NCBI GenBank assembly: GCA_049791675.1 | Contig: JBARAD010000312.1 | Span: forward strand, 1 to 64,000 | DNA from: Chryseosolibacter sp049791675 | GTDB lineage: Bacteria > Bacteroidota > Bacteroidia > Cytophagales > Cyclobacteriaceae | Length of the DNA stretch: 64,000 nucleotides | Direction of reading: 5' to 3' | Shown here: positions 8,625-18,124 of the stretch, one piece after another | Numbering within the stretch: position 1 is the first letter of the stretch | Layout of the letters: every line of letters starts with the position of its first letter | Translations under genes and position numbers: made by a program | The notes under the pieces: generated by a model | What the model saw: only the letters and a program-made list of their open reading frames with translations | Told to the model about the DNA's origin: nothing | Database searches by the model: none

Positions 8625-9872
8625 ATGATTCAGTTCAAAGAATTTTCCCTTGACAATGGATTACGGGTGGTCGTTCACGAGGACCCTACCGTACAGATCG
8701 CCGTTTTGAACGTTCTGTACGATGTCGGTTCAAGGGATGAAGATCCCGGCAAGACCGGTTTTGCGCACCTTTTTGAACACCTGATGTTTGGAGGCTCCCA
8801 AAACATTTCGAACTATGATGAACCGTTGCAAAAGGTAGGAGGCGAGAACAATGCCTTCACAAACACGGATATCACGAACTATTATCTGACGGTACCTGCA
8901 ACCAACATTGAAACGGGTTTCTGGCTGGAATCAGACCGGATGCTGAGTTTATCTTTTGATCCGCAGGTGCTTGAGGTGCAGCAAAAGGTGGTGGTGGAGG
9001 AATTCAAGCAGCGGTATCTCAATCAGCCGTATGGAGATGTATGGTTGAAGTTGCGACCGCTGGCGTATCAGACACATCCTTACCAGTGGGCGACGATCGG
9101 GAAGGAAATAAGTCATATCGAGAATGCAACCATGGAGGATGTCCGCAAGTTTTTCTTCCGGTATTACGTTCCGTCCAATGCTATTCTGGTGGTTGCAGGT
9201 AATGTCACGGCTGATCAGGTGAGACGGTTGACAGAGAAATGGTTCGGCTCCATTTCTTCACCAGCGGTTGAGCAACGAAAACTGCCGGCGGAGGCAGCGC
9301 AAACCCGCAAGAGGACACTGGAAGTGGAAGCTGATGTTCCGGCCAGCGCTTTGTATAAAGCGTACCATATGCCGGGTCGTTTTGCGAAGGATTTCTTTGC
9401 CGTCGACCTCATGAGTGATGTGTTGACACGTGGTCATTCCAGCAGGCTGTATCAAAAACTTGTAAAGGAAAAAGAGATCTTTACTTCCATTTCTTCTTTT
9501 ACCATGGGAACCATCGATCCGGGATTGCTGGTTGTCAACGGCCGTGTAAAGGAGGGCATTGACCTGCAGGATGCAGAAGATGAGGTCAACCAATTAATCG
9601 ACGGACTGGTACGCGAGGGTGCGACGCCGGAAGAGTTGGAGAAAGTGAAAAATCAGGCGTACTCTACGCTGGAATTCGGTGAAATTGAAGTGATGAACAG
9701 GGCGATGAACCTTGCTTTCGCAAAACTGTCCGGCGATGCCAATTACGTCAACGATGAAGGCAAACTCATCGAAGCAGTCACAAGGGAGGACATACAGACG
9801 GCCGCGCGAAATGTCTTAAGGGAAGAAAATTCCAGCGTGTTGTATTATCAGGCAAGAGCGAAGGGCGCATAA
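8625..9872 (+). CDS. M16 family zinc metallopeptidase
   Basis: The protein has the inverted zinc motif HxxEH in FAHLFEHLMFGGS and the downstream glutamate ligand in VVEEFKQRY, as in pitrilysin and mitochondrial processing peptidase. At about 415 residues it is the single-unit (half-length) form with an active M16 domain and an M16_C domain. No signal peptide is seen. I place the start at the ATG at 8625 (MIQFKEFSLDNGLRVVV); a TTG three codons upstream is less likely. Bacteroidota often place a catalytic and a non-catalytic M16 gene side by side, but only the catalytic copy is present here. The substrate is unknown. Confidence 0.9.
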   Translation: MIQFKEFSLDNGLRVVVHEDPTVQIAVLNVLYDVGSRDEDPGKTGFAHLFEHLMFGGSQNISNYDEPLQKVGGENNAFTNTDITNYYLTVPATNIETGFWLESDRMLSLSFDPQVLEVQQKVVVEEFKQRYLNQPYGDVWLKLRPLAYQTHPYQWATIGKEISHIENATMEDVRKFFFRYYVPSNAILVVAGNVTADQVRRLTEKWFGSISSPAVEQRKLPAEAAQTRKRTLEVEADVPASALYKAYHMPGRFAKDFFAVDLMSDVLTRGHSSRLYQKLVKEKEIFTSISSFTMGTIDPGLLVVNGRVKEGIDLQDAEDEVNQLIDGLVREGATPEELEKVKNQAYSTLEFGEIEVMNRAMNLAFAKLSGDANYVNDEGKLIEAVTREDIQTAARNVLREENSSVLYYQARAKGA

Positions 9873-9934
9873 ATCTGGAATGGACTTATGGTTGAGCACG
9901 ATCCGTCTAAACCAAAACCGGGAACAAACAAGCA

Positions 9935-10414
9935 ATGAAGATAAGAGTAGGCATGGGATTCGACGTACATCCACTGGAAGAAGGAAGAGATTTCTTCCTG
10001 GGTGGAATAAACCTTCCCTCCACGAAAGGAGCAGTGGGCCATTCGGATGCGGATGTACTAATCCACGCGATCTGTGATGCCCTGCTGGGCGCTGCCAACC
10101 TGCGGGATATTGGTTATCACTTTGCAAACAATGATAACCGGTGGAAGGATATGGACAGCAGGTTTTTTCTCGAAAAGGTTACCGGGATGCTGCACGAAAG
10201 AGGATGGATCATACAGAATGTCGACTGCACTATCTGCCTTGAGAAACCGAAGATAAATCCGCATATCGACACGATGAAGAAAGTGCTCGCTCCCCTGATG
10301 GGAATCACGATTGACGATGTTTCCATAAAGGCCACCACCTCCGAAAAGCTTGGATATGTCGGAAGGGAAGAGGGCGTGAATGCTTACGCGGTGGCGTTGA
10401 TCGCCAAGCATTAA
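9935..10414 (+). CDS. ispF: 2-C-methyl-D-erythritol 2,4-cyclodiphosphate synthase
   Basis: The 159-residue protein has the family signatures GMGFDVHPL, with Asp and His as metal ligands, and GHSDADVLIHAICDALLGA. It makes MEcPP from CDP-ME 2-phosphate in the non-mevalonate isoprenoid pathway, as a cytosolic trimer with zinc. The length is normal. The stop codon is directly followed by the ATG of the next gene with no spacer, so the two are very likely translated from one mRNA. Confidence 0.96.
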   Translation: MKIRVGMGFDVHPLEEGRDFFLGGINLPSTKGAVGHSDADVLIHAICDALLGAANLRDIGYHFANNDNRWKDMDSRFFLEKVTGMLHERGWIIQNVDCTICLEKPKINPHIDTMKKVLAPLMGITIDDVSIKATTSEKLGYVGREEGVNAYAVALIAKH

Positions 10415-11086
10415 ATGAATTCGCTGGAGATCATTACCACGTCGGATGGTTCACATACCCTTCGCAACACGGCGATGGATGAGACGTATCATTCCGTTCA
10501 CGGAGCGAAGCGGGAATCCCTGCATGTCTTTATCGCGAGCGGACTGGAATACTTTATTCAGACACGTGATGCCCGCAATATTTCCATCCTGGAAGTTGGC
10601 TTCGGAACAGGCTTGAACACATTGCTGACATTGCAGTACGCTGTCCGGAACCATCTTGAAATCCATTACACCACACTCGAACCTTTTCCTTTAACTGAGG
10701 AAGTCTGGTCGAGGTTGAATTATACAGAAAGTGAGAAGGACAGTAAAGATTTCCGGGCCCTTCATGAAGCAGGGTGGGATAATCCAATAACAACCACACC
10801 GGAGTTCACCCTTCTTAAATTAAAAATGTCGCTGCTGGACCTGAAAGCACGCGGTCAGTACGATGTCGTCTTCTTTGATGCCTTTGCTCCTGCCAAACAA
10901 CCTGAATTGTGGTCAGTGGAGGCATTGCGCCGCGTCATTGCTTCATTGAAGCCAGGGGGGATTTTTGTAACGTATTCTGCCAAAGGCCAGTTGAAGAGAG
11001 ACCTTAAGAGCCTTGGTGTCGCTGTTGAGACATTGCCTGGGCCGCCGGGGAAGAAGGAGATGGTACGGGCGGTGTTGGTTTCCTAA
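10415..11086 (+). CDS. mnmD: tRNA wobble-uridine methyltransferase MnmD
   Basis: The 223-residue protein is the methyltransferase half of the MnmC family without the FAD oxidoreductase half, the form called MnmD. It has an S-adenosylmethionine loop (ILEVGFGTGLNTLL) and the family motif VFFDAFAPAKQPELWS. It methylates aminomethyl-uridine at position 34 of certain tRNAs to mnm5U-type bases. It begins right at the ispF stop codon, so translational coupling is likely. The functional link between the two genes is not obvious, and the pairing may be only an operon of convenience. Confidence 0.9.
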   Translation: MNSLEIITTSDGSHTLRNTAMDETYHSVHGAKRESLHVFIASGLEYFIQTRDARNISILEVGFGTGLNTLLTLQYAVRNHLEIHYTTLEPFPLTEEVWSRLNYTESEKDSKDFRALHEAGWDNPITTTPEFTLLKLKMSLLDLKARGQYDVVFFDAFAPAKQPELWSVEALRRVIASLKPGGIFVTYSAKGQLKRDLKSLGVAVETLPGPPGKKEMVRAVLVS

Positions 11087-11232
11087 TGCCAGGTTGAATG
11101 TTGCAGATTACGCATTGTCCAAACAAACTGACCGCCACAACTTGACATGTAATGATAAACTGGTAAATTAACATGTAAGGGTCGCGTTGGCCCCTGAGAA
11201 AATCTCTCTAAACTTCTAGACTTCTAAAATCT

Positions 11233-11619
11233 ATGACAGCAAAATCAGCAACAGCGTTGGTAAAGGAGGCGAAGCAGTCTATTGAAAACCTGACGCCGGA
11301 TCAGGTGGAAAACGAAATGGCAAACGGTTCGGTCACACTCGTCGATCTTCGTGAGAGCGATGAACTTAAACAAAACGGAAGAATACCTGCAGCCGTGCAT
11401 GCTCCCAGGGGAATGCTGGAGTTTTACGCGGATCCCACACTTCCCTACCACAAAAAAGAGTTTCAGAAGAATAGCCGGATCATTTTGCATTGCGCTTCCG
11501 GTGGCCGTTCTGCGCTGGCCGTAAAAACGCTCAAGCAAATGGGGTATGATAATGTCGCTCATCTGGACGGCGGATTGAAAGCATGGAAGGAAGCAGGACT
11601 TCCAGTGACGGAATCATAG
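11233..11619 (+). CDS. Rhodanese-like domain protein
   Basis: This is a single rhodanese domain of 128 residues with VDLRESDE near the start and the active-site loop LHCASGGRSALA, in which Cys would carry the persulfide. Single-domain rhodaneses move sulfane sulfur between thiols and proteins; the physiological acceptor cannot be read from sequence. There is no signal peptide, so it is probably cytosolic. It stands alone between mnmD and gltB with about 145 bp upstream. Confidence 0.88.
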   Translation: MTAKSATALVKEAKQSIENLTPDQVENEMANGSVTLVDLRESDELKQNGRIPAAVHAPRGMLEFYADPTLPYHKKEFQKNSRIILHCASGGRSALAVKTLKQMGYDNVAHLDGGLKAWKEAGLPVTES

Positions 11620-11946
11620 ATTGTGTTGCGTTGCTGGAGGCGCCCAAACGGCACCGGCACCGCAAACCGGCAAAAGTCAATACTGTTGAAATTTTCCTAA
11701 CTGGCCATCAAAACAATTGAAAAAAATTCAATCGTTTTCGGTTAAATTCAAAAATTTGAAAATCACGCAGCCTGCAATCGTTAACGTTTTTCATATTTCA
11801 AACATTTCGGGTGAAATGTGAAAAGATTCAAAAAATTCTCTCCCGGGTACCCCCTGCCCAAATTTCCTCCTGCATCTTTCGTAATTTCAGAAATTAGTTT
11901 GGGGTAAGTGACGCCAATATTTCCCCCGAGAGTAAACCAGACGTAG
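11620..11946. other. 327-bp AT-rich region upstream of gltB with inverted repeats
   Basis: I see no gene here. The stretch holds three short inverted repeats: ATTGAA-N5-TTCAAT at 11716-11732, TTCAAA-AA-TTTGAA at 11747-11760 and ACATTTC-GGGT-GAAATGT at 11802-11819. They precede the glutamate synthase operon, which is commonly nitrogen-regulated, so they may be operators or a leader hairpin. AT-rich sequence makes such matches easier by chance. Confidence 0.4.
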
Positions 11947-14900
11947 ATGCAAACAACCACGAATAAAGGCTTATACACACCTGAGCTTGAACACGATGCA
12001 TGTGGTATCGGGTTCGTAGCCAACATTAACGGAACAAAGACCAACAACGTCCTCCGCGACGCCCTTTCCATGCTGGAAAATATGGAGCATCGCGGCGGTC
12101 GAGGCTGTAACGCCAAGACCGGCGACGGAGCTGGTATCCTCATCCAGCTTCCGCATGACTTCCTTTCGGAGGAAGCTTCCCGCCTGGGATTTGAACTGCC
12201 TGCCCCCGGTAAATACGGTGTGGGTATGGTATTCTTTCCGCGCGATAAAAAAGTTGCGAATGCCTGCCGCGAAGTGCTGAAGAAGAACATCATTGCCCTG
12301 GGCTTCGAACTGATCGGCTTCCGCGGTGTGCCGGTAGATCACAGCGTTCCCGGCCCGGATGCGGCGGAGGTGGAGCCGCTCATTGAGCAGGTGTTCGTAA
12401 AGTCGAAAGGCGATAACATTCCGGATGAGGCGCTGGAACGCAAATTGTTTGTTCTCCGCAATTTCACCTCACACAAGATCGGGCGTGAAGTAAAAGGAAG
12501 CAACACAGAATTCTATATCACGAGTCTTTCGTCCAAGACCATCATCTATAAAGGACAACTCCGCACCGAGCAGGTGCGCAAGTATTTCTTTGATCTCCAG
12601 GATCCACGACTGCGTACAGCCCTGGCGTTGGTACACTCCCGTTTTTCCACGAACACTTTCCCGAACTGGAAACTGGCACAGCCTTTCCGTTACATTGCCC
12701 ACAACGGTGAGATCAACACCATTCGCGGAAATGTGAACAAAATGAAATCGAAGGAAGCGCTCTTCAAGTCGTCGCTCTTTACGGACGAAGAACTGAAGAT
12801 GGTTGTTCCGATCACAATGCCCGAAGGTTCCGACTCCTCCAACCTCGACGCACTCGTGGAGATGCTGGTGATCTCCGGGCGCAGCATTCCGCACGTGATG
12901 ATGATGCTGGTTCCCGAAGCATGGCAGGACAATAAATTGATGGATCCGCACCGCAAGGCATTCTACAAATACCACGCGTCTATGATGGAGCCGTGGGATG
13001 GTCCGGCCGCCCTCGTGTTTACCGATGGAAACCGCATCGGCGCTACCCTCGATCGCAATGGCCTTCGTCCACTCCGGTATTATGTAACCCGGTCCGGAAG
13101 GATCGTGATGGCCTCTGAAGCCGGCGCGCTCCCGGTAGATCCTAAAGATATCCTTGAAAAAGGAAGAATCACGCCCGGCAAGATGATGATGATCGACCTC
13201 GATCAGGGCAAGGTGCTCGATGATGAAAAGGTGAAGCGCTCCGTCTACGAAGGCAAACCTTATTACAACTGGATCATTCAGAACCGCCTGAAGCTAAGGC
13301 TCGAGCCGGAACAGGATTATTATGAAGATAACTTCGATGAAAAAACATTAACGGCCAGGCAGAACGCCTACGGTTATACGGCGGAAGATCTTAAAACGAT
13401 CATCACACCGATGGCGCAGAAAGGTTATGAGGCCATTGGCTCAATGGGCGATGATACACCGCTTGCCGTGCTATCAAAGGAAAGCCGCCATATCTCAAAT
13501 TACTTCAAACAACATTTTGCACAGGTCAGCAACCCTCCGATCGACCCGATACGCGAGCGCCTGGTCATGTCGTTGTTTACCCGTATCGGCGTGAGCCTGA
13601 ATGTGCTGGACGAAACACCCCAGCACACCAACCAGATCCATATTTCCCAACCGGTTCTCCTGAATTCGGATCTCGAGAAACTGAAACACCTGCCTGCCCA
13701 TGGATTCGATTACTCCATCATCAGGTCCGTGTTTGTAGCAGACGGCAAACCCGGAAGGCTCGAAGAAAGCCTGAACCGCATATGTTGTGAAGCAGAGAAA
13801 GCAATTCGCAGCGGCAAGAAGATCATTGTTATTTCTGACAAGAAGATCAGCCCCGATCACGCGCCGATCCCTTCGTTGCTGGCCATCGGAGCGGTCCATC
13901 ATTATCTTGTTGAGAACAGGATCCGGACACATGCGGGACTGCTTGTTGAAGCAGGAGACGTATGGGAAGTTCATCATTTCGCCACCATCATCGGATATGG
14001 CGCCAGCGCGATCAATCCGTACATGGCCTTTGAAACGATCCATTCTCTCAACCGTGAAAACGCGCTCGGCAATATCACAGATGAAGATGCATACAAGAAT
14101 TATCAGAAAGCGATCGGTAACGGGCTGCTGAAGGTGATGTCCAAGATGGGTATCAGCACGTTGCAATCATACCAATCGGCGCAGATATTTGAAGCCCTCG
14201 GTCTTGGCAGTGACGTCATCGACAAGTGCTTCAAGGGTACGATCAGCCGTATCGAAGGATTGTCCTTCGATGACCTTGCGCAGGAGGTACTCGTGCGTCA
14301 CAAGCTTGCCTTTGGCAAAGAAGGCGCGCCCCTTCAGGTGGGTGGCATTTATCAGTGGAAACGCAGGGGCGAGAAACATATGTTCAGCCCCGAGGTAATC
14401 CATTTGCTTCAGCACTCGACGAAGACCAAAAATTATTCGTTGTTCAAAAAATATGCAGCAAAGATCGACGAGCAGGCGAACGAAACGTTGACCTTGCGCG
14501 GGTTGTTCCAGTTCAAGAAACGCAACGCTGTACCGATCAGTGAAGTGGAACCGGTAGAAGAAATCTTCAGGCGCTTCGCTACCGGTGCAATGTCATTCGG
14601 TTCGATTTCGCATGAGGCGCATTCAACACTGGCAATTGCGATGAATCGCATCGGCGGAAAGAGCAACAGCGGCGAGGGAGGAGAGGATGCGGTCCGTTAC
14701 GAACGAAAGAGCAATGGTGACTGGGAGCGCTCAGCGATTAAGCAGGTTGCTTCCGGAAGGTTTGGCGTGACAAGTTATTATCTCTCCAATGCCGATGAGC
14801 TTCAGATCAAAATGGCGCAGGGAGCGAAGCCGGGAGAAGGCGGTCAGCTTCCCGGTGATAAGGTCGATGAATGGATAGGCCGCGTGCGCCATTCCACGCC

Positions 14901-16473
14901 AGGTGTAGGTTTGATCTCTCCGCCTCCGCATCACGATATTTATTCTATTGAAGACCTGGCGCAGTTGATCTTTGATCTGAAGAACGCCAACCGTCAGGCA
15001 CGCATCAATGTGAAGCTTGTTTCACAGGCTGGTGTAGGCACGGTTGCGGCGGGTGTCGCAAAAGCGAAAGCAGATGCTATTCTCATCTCCGGCGCCGACG
15101 GTGGTACAGGTGCATCTCCTATCAGTTCGGTGCGCCATGCGGGGTTGCCCTGGGAACTGGGTCTTGCCGAAGCGCACCAGACCCTTGTAAAGAATAACCT
15201 GAGAAGCCGTATCGTATTACAGACCGATGGTCAGATCAGAACGGGGCGCGATATCGCCATCGCCACCTTGCTGGGCGCCGAGGAGTGGGGTGTTGCAACG
15301 GCTGCCCTGGTGGTAGAAGGTTGTATCATGATGCGCAAATGCCACCTGAACACCTGCCCTGTGGGCATCGCCACCCAGGATAGCGAACTCCGCAAATTAT
15401 TTACCGGTGATCCGGACCACGTTGTGAACTTCTTCCACTTCCTCGCACAGGATCTTCGCGAGACAATGGCGGAACTTGGATTCCGTTCCATCAATGAAAT
15501 GGTGGGCAGAACAGATGTGCTGCGTGTGAGACAGGATGTCGACCACTGGAAAGTTAAGAAGCTCGATCTTTCACCGATCCTGCACCGCGAACCTGCGCGG
15601 GATCATGTAGGTGTCTACAAACAGATCGAACAGGATTTTGAACTTGAAAAAGTTCTCGACTGGCGTCTGGTGGAGGCGGCGAAATCTTCCATCGACGAGG
15701 CGGAGCCTGTTCAAAAGAAGTTCATCATCCGCAACACCGATCGCTCTGTAGGAGCATTGTTGTCGAACGAAATTTCCAAGAAATATAAAGCGAACGGACT
15801 TCCTGAGGACACGATTCATTTCAACTTTAAGGGTTCCGCCGGTCAAAGCTTTGGCGCCTTTGTTGCGCCGGGCCTGCGCTTCGAACTTGAAGGAGAGGCG
15901 AACGACTATTTTGGAAAAGGATTATCGGGCGGGAAACTCATTGTTTATCCTGACAACGAAGCGTCCTTCAAACCGGAGGATAACATCATCATCGGAAACG
16001 TCGCCTTCTACGGGGCAACAGCTGGTGAAGCGTATATCAGAGGTCAGGCCGGTGAGCGTTTCTGCGTCCGCAATTCCGGTGTGAAGGCTGTCGTAGAAGG
16101 AGTGGGAGATCACGCCTGCGAATACATGACTGGCGGGCGCGTGGTTGTGCTCGGTAAAACCGGACGGAACTTCGCCGCGGGCATGAGTGGCGGTATCGCA
16201 TTTGTTTTCGATACCGAAAAGGCGCTGGATAAACTCTGCAACAAGGACATGGTCGAGCTTGAAGCCATGACCGAAGAAGATAAACATGAAGTCAGAGAGA
16301 TGATTGAAAAGCATTTCCGATATACGGGAAGTGATCCTGCCGAATGGATCCTGGAGAACTGGGAGGTCGCATCCAACCTGTTCATCAAGGTGATGCCGAA
16401 GGATTACAAGGCCGTACTGCAAAAGCAAAAGGTTCTCGTTGCCGGAAAAGAAGGTAAAAAGGTTGCGGCCTGA
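11947..16473 (+). CDS. gltB: Glutamate synthase, large (alpha) subunit
   Basis: The 1508-residue protein has the full domain order of bacterial GltB. The class II glutaminase domain has its catalytic Cys in DACGIGFVANI at residue 19, implying removal of a short propeptide. It is followed by a central domain, the FMN barrel, the Cys cluster CIMMRKCHLNTCPVG for a 3Fe-4S centre, and a C-terminal beta-helix domain with repeated Gly-rich turns. It takes the amide of glutamine to 2-oxoglutarate and makes two glutamates. The small subunit follows 42 bp later on the same strand. Long open frames on the opposite strand inside this gene are shadows. Confidence 0.97.
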   Translation: MQTTTNKGLYTPELEHDACGIGFVANINGTKTNNVLRDALSMLENMEHRGGRGCNAKTGDGAGILIQLPHDFLSEEASRLGFELPAPGKYGVGMVFFPRDKKVANACREVLKKNIIALGFELIGFRGVPVDHSVPGPDAAEVEPLIEQVFVKSKGDNIPDEALERKLFVLRNFTSHKIGREVKGSNTEFYITSLSSKTIIYKGQLRTEQVRKYFFDLQDPRLRTALALVHSRFSTNTFPNWKLAQPFRYIAHNGEINTIRGNVNKMKSKEALFKSSLFTDEELKMVVPITMPEGSDSSNLDALVEMLVISGRSIPHVMMMLVPEAWQDNKLMDPHRKAFYKYHASMMEPWDGPAALVFTDGNRIGATLDRNGLRPLRYYVTRSGRIVMASEAGALPVDPKDILEKGRITPGKMMMIDLDQGKVLDDEKVKRSVYEGKPYYNWIIQNRLKLRLEPEQDYYEDNFDEKTLTARQNAYGYTAEDLKTIITPMAQKGYEAIGSMGDDTPLAVLSKESRHISNYFKQHFAQVSNPPIDPIRERLVMSLFTRIGVSLNVLDETPQHTNQIHISQPVLLNSDLEKLKHLPAHGFDYSIIRSVFVADGKPGRLEESLNRICCEAEKAIRSGKKIIVISDKKISPDHAPIPSLLAIGAVHHYLVENRIRTHAGLLVEAGDVWEVHHFATIIGYGASAINPYMAFETIHSLNRENALGNITDEDAYKNYQKAIGNGLLKVMSKMGISTLQSYQSAQIFEALGLGSDVIDKCFKGTISRIEGLSFDDLAQEVLVRHKLAFGKEGAPLQVGGIYQWKRRGEKHMFSPEVIHLLQHSTKTKNYSLFKKYAAKIDEQANETLTLRGLFQFKKRNAVPISEVEPVEEIFRRFATGAMSFGSISHEAHSTLAIAMNRIGGKSNSGEGGEDAVRYERKSNGDWERSAIKQVASGRFGVTSYYLSNADELQIKMAQGAKPGEGGQLPGDKVDEWIGRVRHSTPGVGLISPPPHHDIYSIEDLAQLIFDLKNANRQARINVKLVSQAGVGTVAAGVAKAKADAILISGADGGTGASPISSVRHAGLPWELGLAEAHQTLVKNNLRSRIVLQTDGQIRTGRDIAIATLLGAEEWGVATAALVVEGCIMMRKCHLNTCPVGIATQDSELRKLFTGDPDHVVNFFHFLAQDLRETMAELGFRSINEMVGRTDVLRVRQDVDHWKVKKLDLSPILHREPARDHVGVYKQIEQDFELEKVLDWRLVEAAKSSIDEAEPVQKKFIIRNTDRSVGALLSNEISKKYKANGLPEDTIHFNFKGSAGQSFGAFVAPGLRFELEGEANDYFGKGLSGGKLIVYPDNEASFKPEDNIIIGNVAFYGATAGEAYIRGQAGERFCVRNSGVKAVVEGVGDHACEYMTGGRVVVLGKTGRNFAAGMSGGIAFVFDTEKALDKLCNKDMVELEAMTEEDKHEVREMIEKHFRYTGSDPAEWILENWEVASNLFIKVMPKDYKAVLQKQKVLVAGKEGKKVAA

Positions 16474-16515
16474 TTAAACATTCAATAAAGTTTAGACTAA
16501 AAAAAATATCATAGC

Positions 16516-17988
16516 ATGGGCCAGATCGATGGGTTTATGAAATACAAAAGGGAGATGCCAAAATCCCGGGATACAAAGGAGCGCATAAAGGACTACAAGG
16601 AAATTTATACTCCGATGGAAAAGGAAAAAGTCAGGCAGAATGCAGCCCGCTGTATGGATTGTGGCGTTCCTTTTTGCCACAATGGCTGTCCCCTGGGAAA
16701 CAACATCCCTGACTTCAATGAGGCCGTGTATCAGGACCGTTGGGAGGAAGCAATCCAGATCCTCAGCAGCACGAATAATTTTCCCGACTTTACCGGCAGA
16801 ATTTGCCCTGCCCCGTGTGAGGCAAGTTGTGTGTTGAGCATCAACAATGATCCGGTAACAATAGAGTACATTGAAAAAACGATTGCGGAGAAAGCGTTTG
16901 AGAAAGGATACATCAAGCCGACGCCACCAAAATCCAGAACCGGCAAACGCATTGCCATTGTTGGATCAGGTCCGGCGGGTCTGGCCGCAGCTGCGCAGCT
17001 GAACAAGGCCGGCCATTGGGTGACAGTATTCGAACGCAGTGACCGGATCGGCGGTTTGCTTCGCTATGGTATTCCCGACTTCAAGCTGGAAAAGCACGTG
17101 ATTGATCGCCGGGTCCGTTTGATGGAACAGGAAGGCATCATTTTCAGGACCAATTCCCATGTTGGTGTCAACGTTAGTGCGCAACATCTTCAGGATGAAT
17201 TTGACGCGGTCGTTATCTGTGGCGGCGCAAGCGCACCCCGCGATCTTCCTATCCCCGGGAGGAATCTGAAAGGAGTACACTTCGCCATGGAATTTCTCCC
17301 GCAACAGAACAAGCGCGTAGCTGGAGACCGGATCTTCTCTGGCGACATACTCGCGACCGGAAAAAATGTAATCGTCATCGGTGGTGGTGATACCGGATCG
17401 GATTGTGTGGGGACATCCAATCGACAGGGGGCTGCTTCTGTAACCCAGATAGAGTTATTGTCCAAACCTCCGCTGACGCGCAACGCCGACAACCCGTGGC
17501 CTTTATGGCCCATGGTGCTGATGACTTCTTCTTCTCAGGAAGAAGGTGTTGCACGTAAATGGGCGATCCTGACGAAGGAATTTATTGGTGACAGCAACGG
17601 CAAGCTTACTGGTTTGAAGGTTGTTGACATCGTATGGGGGCCGAATGCTCAGGGCAAAATGGGCTTCCAGGAAGTCGCCGGCACCGAGCGTGTCATGCCT
17701 TGCGAGCTTGCCTTGCTTGCCGTCGGATTCATCGGCGCCGAGAAAGGTGGCATGATCGATGAACTGAACGTTGCCCTTGATGAGCGCGGCAACATAAAGA
17801 CTGAGAATTACATGACAACTCGCGAGGGCATTTTCGCCGCCGGCGATATTCGTCGTGGCCAATCCCTCGTCGTATGGGCGATCTCCGAAGGACGCGAAGC
17901 AGCACGCGCCGCGGACATCTGGCTCATGGGAAGCTCGGATCTCGAATCCAAGGATGAGTCTTTTGTCAACGTGGCCAGATCCGCTTAG
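16516..17988 (+). CDS. gltD: Glutamate synthase, small (beta) subunit
   Basis: The 490-residue flavoprotein delivers electrons from NAD(P)H to GltB. The N-terminal region has two cysteine groups for 4Fe-4S clusters (CMDCGVPFCHNGCPLGNN and later CPAPCEASC). An FAD-binding GSGPAGLAAA and a nucleotide-binding GGGDTGSDC follow. It is next to gltB in the usual order, and a strong terminator 25 bp downstream closes the operon. Confidence 0.97.
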   Translation: MGQIDGFMKYKREMPKSRDTKERIKDYKEIYTPMEKEKVRQNAARCMDCGVPFCHNGCPLGNNIPDFNEAVYQDRWEEAIQILSSTNNFPDFTGRICPAPCEASCVLSINNDPVTIEYIEKTIAEKAFEKGYIKPTPPKSRTGKRIAIVGSGPAGLAAAAQLNKAGHWVTVFERSDRIGGLLRYGIPDFKLEKHVIDRRVRLMEQEGIIFRTNSHVGVNVSAQHLQDEFDAVVICGGASAPRDLPIPGRNLKGVHFAMEFLPQQNKRVAGDRIFSGDILATGKNVIVIGGGDTGSDCVGTSNRQGAASVTQIELLSKPPLTRNADNPWPLWPMVLMTSSSQEEGVARKWAILTKEFIGDSNGKLTGLKVVDIVWGPNAQGKMGFQEVAGTERVMPCELALLAVGFIGAEKGGMIDELNVALDERGNIKTENYMTTREGIFAAGDIRRGQSLVVWAISEGREAARAADIWLMGSSDLESKDESFVNVARSA

Positions 17989-18013
17989 CCACTTACTTAA
18001 AAGCATTCAATAC

Positions 18014-18037
18014 AAAAAAGGCCTTCGGGCTTTTTTT
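18014..18037 (+). terminator. Rho-independent terminator of gltBD
   Basis: A stem GCC-TTCG-GGC with the stable UUCG loop is extended by a G-U pair and an A-run pairing with the T-run that follows. It begins 25 bp after the gltD stop codon and has seven T residues on the + strand, so it should end the gltB-gltD transcript. Confidence 0.85.
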
Positions 18038-18065
18038 GTTGCAATGCCGTCGTTTTAAAGTCCGC

Positions 18066-18103
18066 CGGGTATAAACAATTATACCCGAATAGAACTATTT
18101 TTG
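18066..18103 (+). promoter_or_regulatory. Palindrome plus TAnnTTTG promoter element before aguB
   Basis: A perfect inverted repeat CGGGTATAA-ACAA-TTATACCCG (18066-18087) is followed eight bases later by TATTTTTG (18096-18103), which fits the Bacteroidota -7 element TAnnTTTG. The palindrome therefore covers the -33 region. A regulator bound there would block or guide the polymerase. Transcription would begin near 18110, which argues for the GTG at 18125 as the aguB start. Confidence 0.55.
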
Positions 18104-18124
18104 CGCAACATCAATTATAAGGAC

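Noticed and set aside
13495..14166. 223-codon open frame on the - strand inside gltB
   Set aside because: It lies fully within a clearly coding gltB segment with conserved domains, and its translation matches no family.
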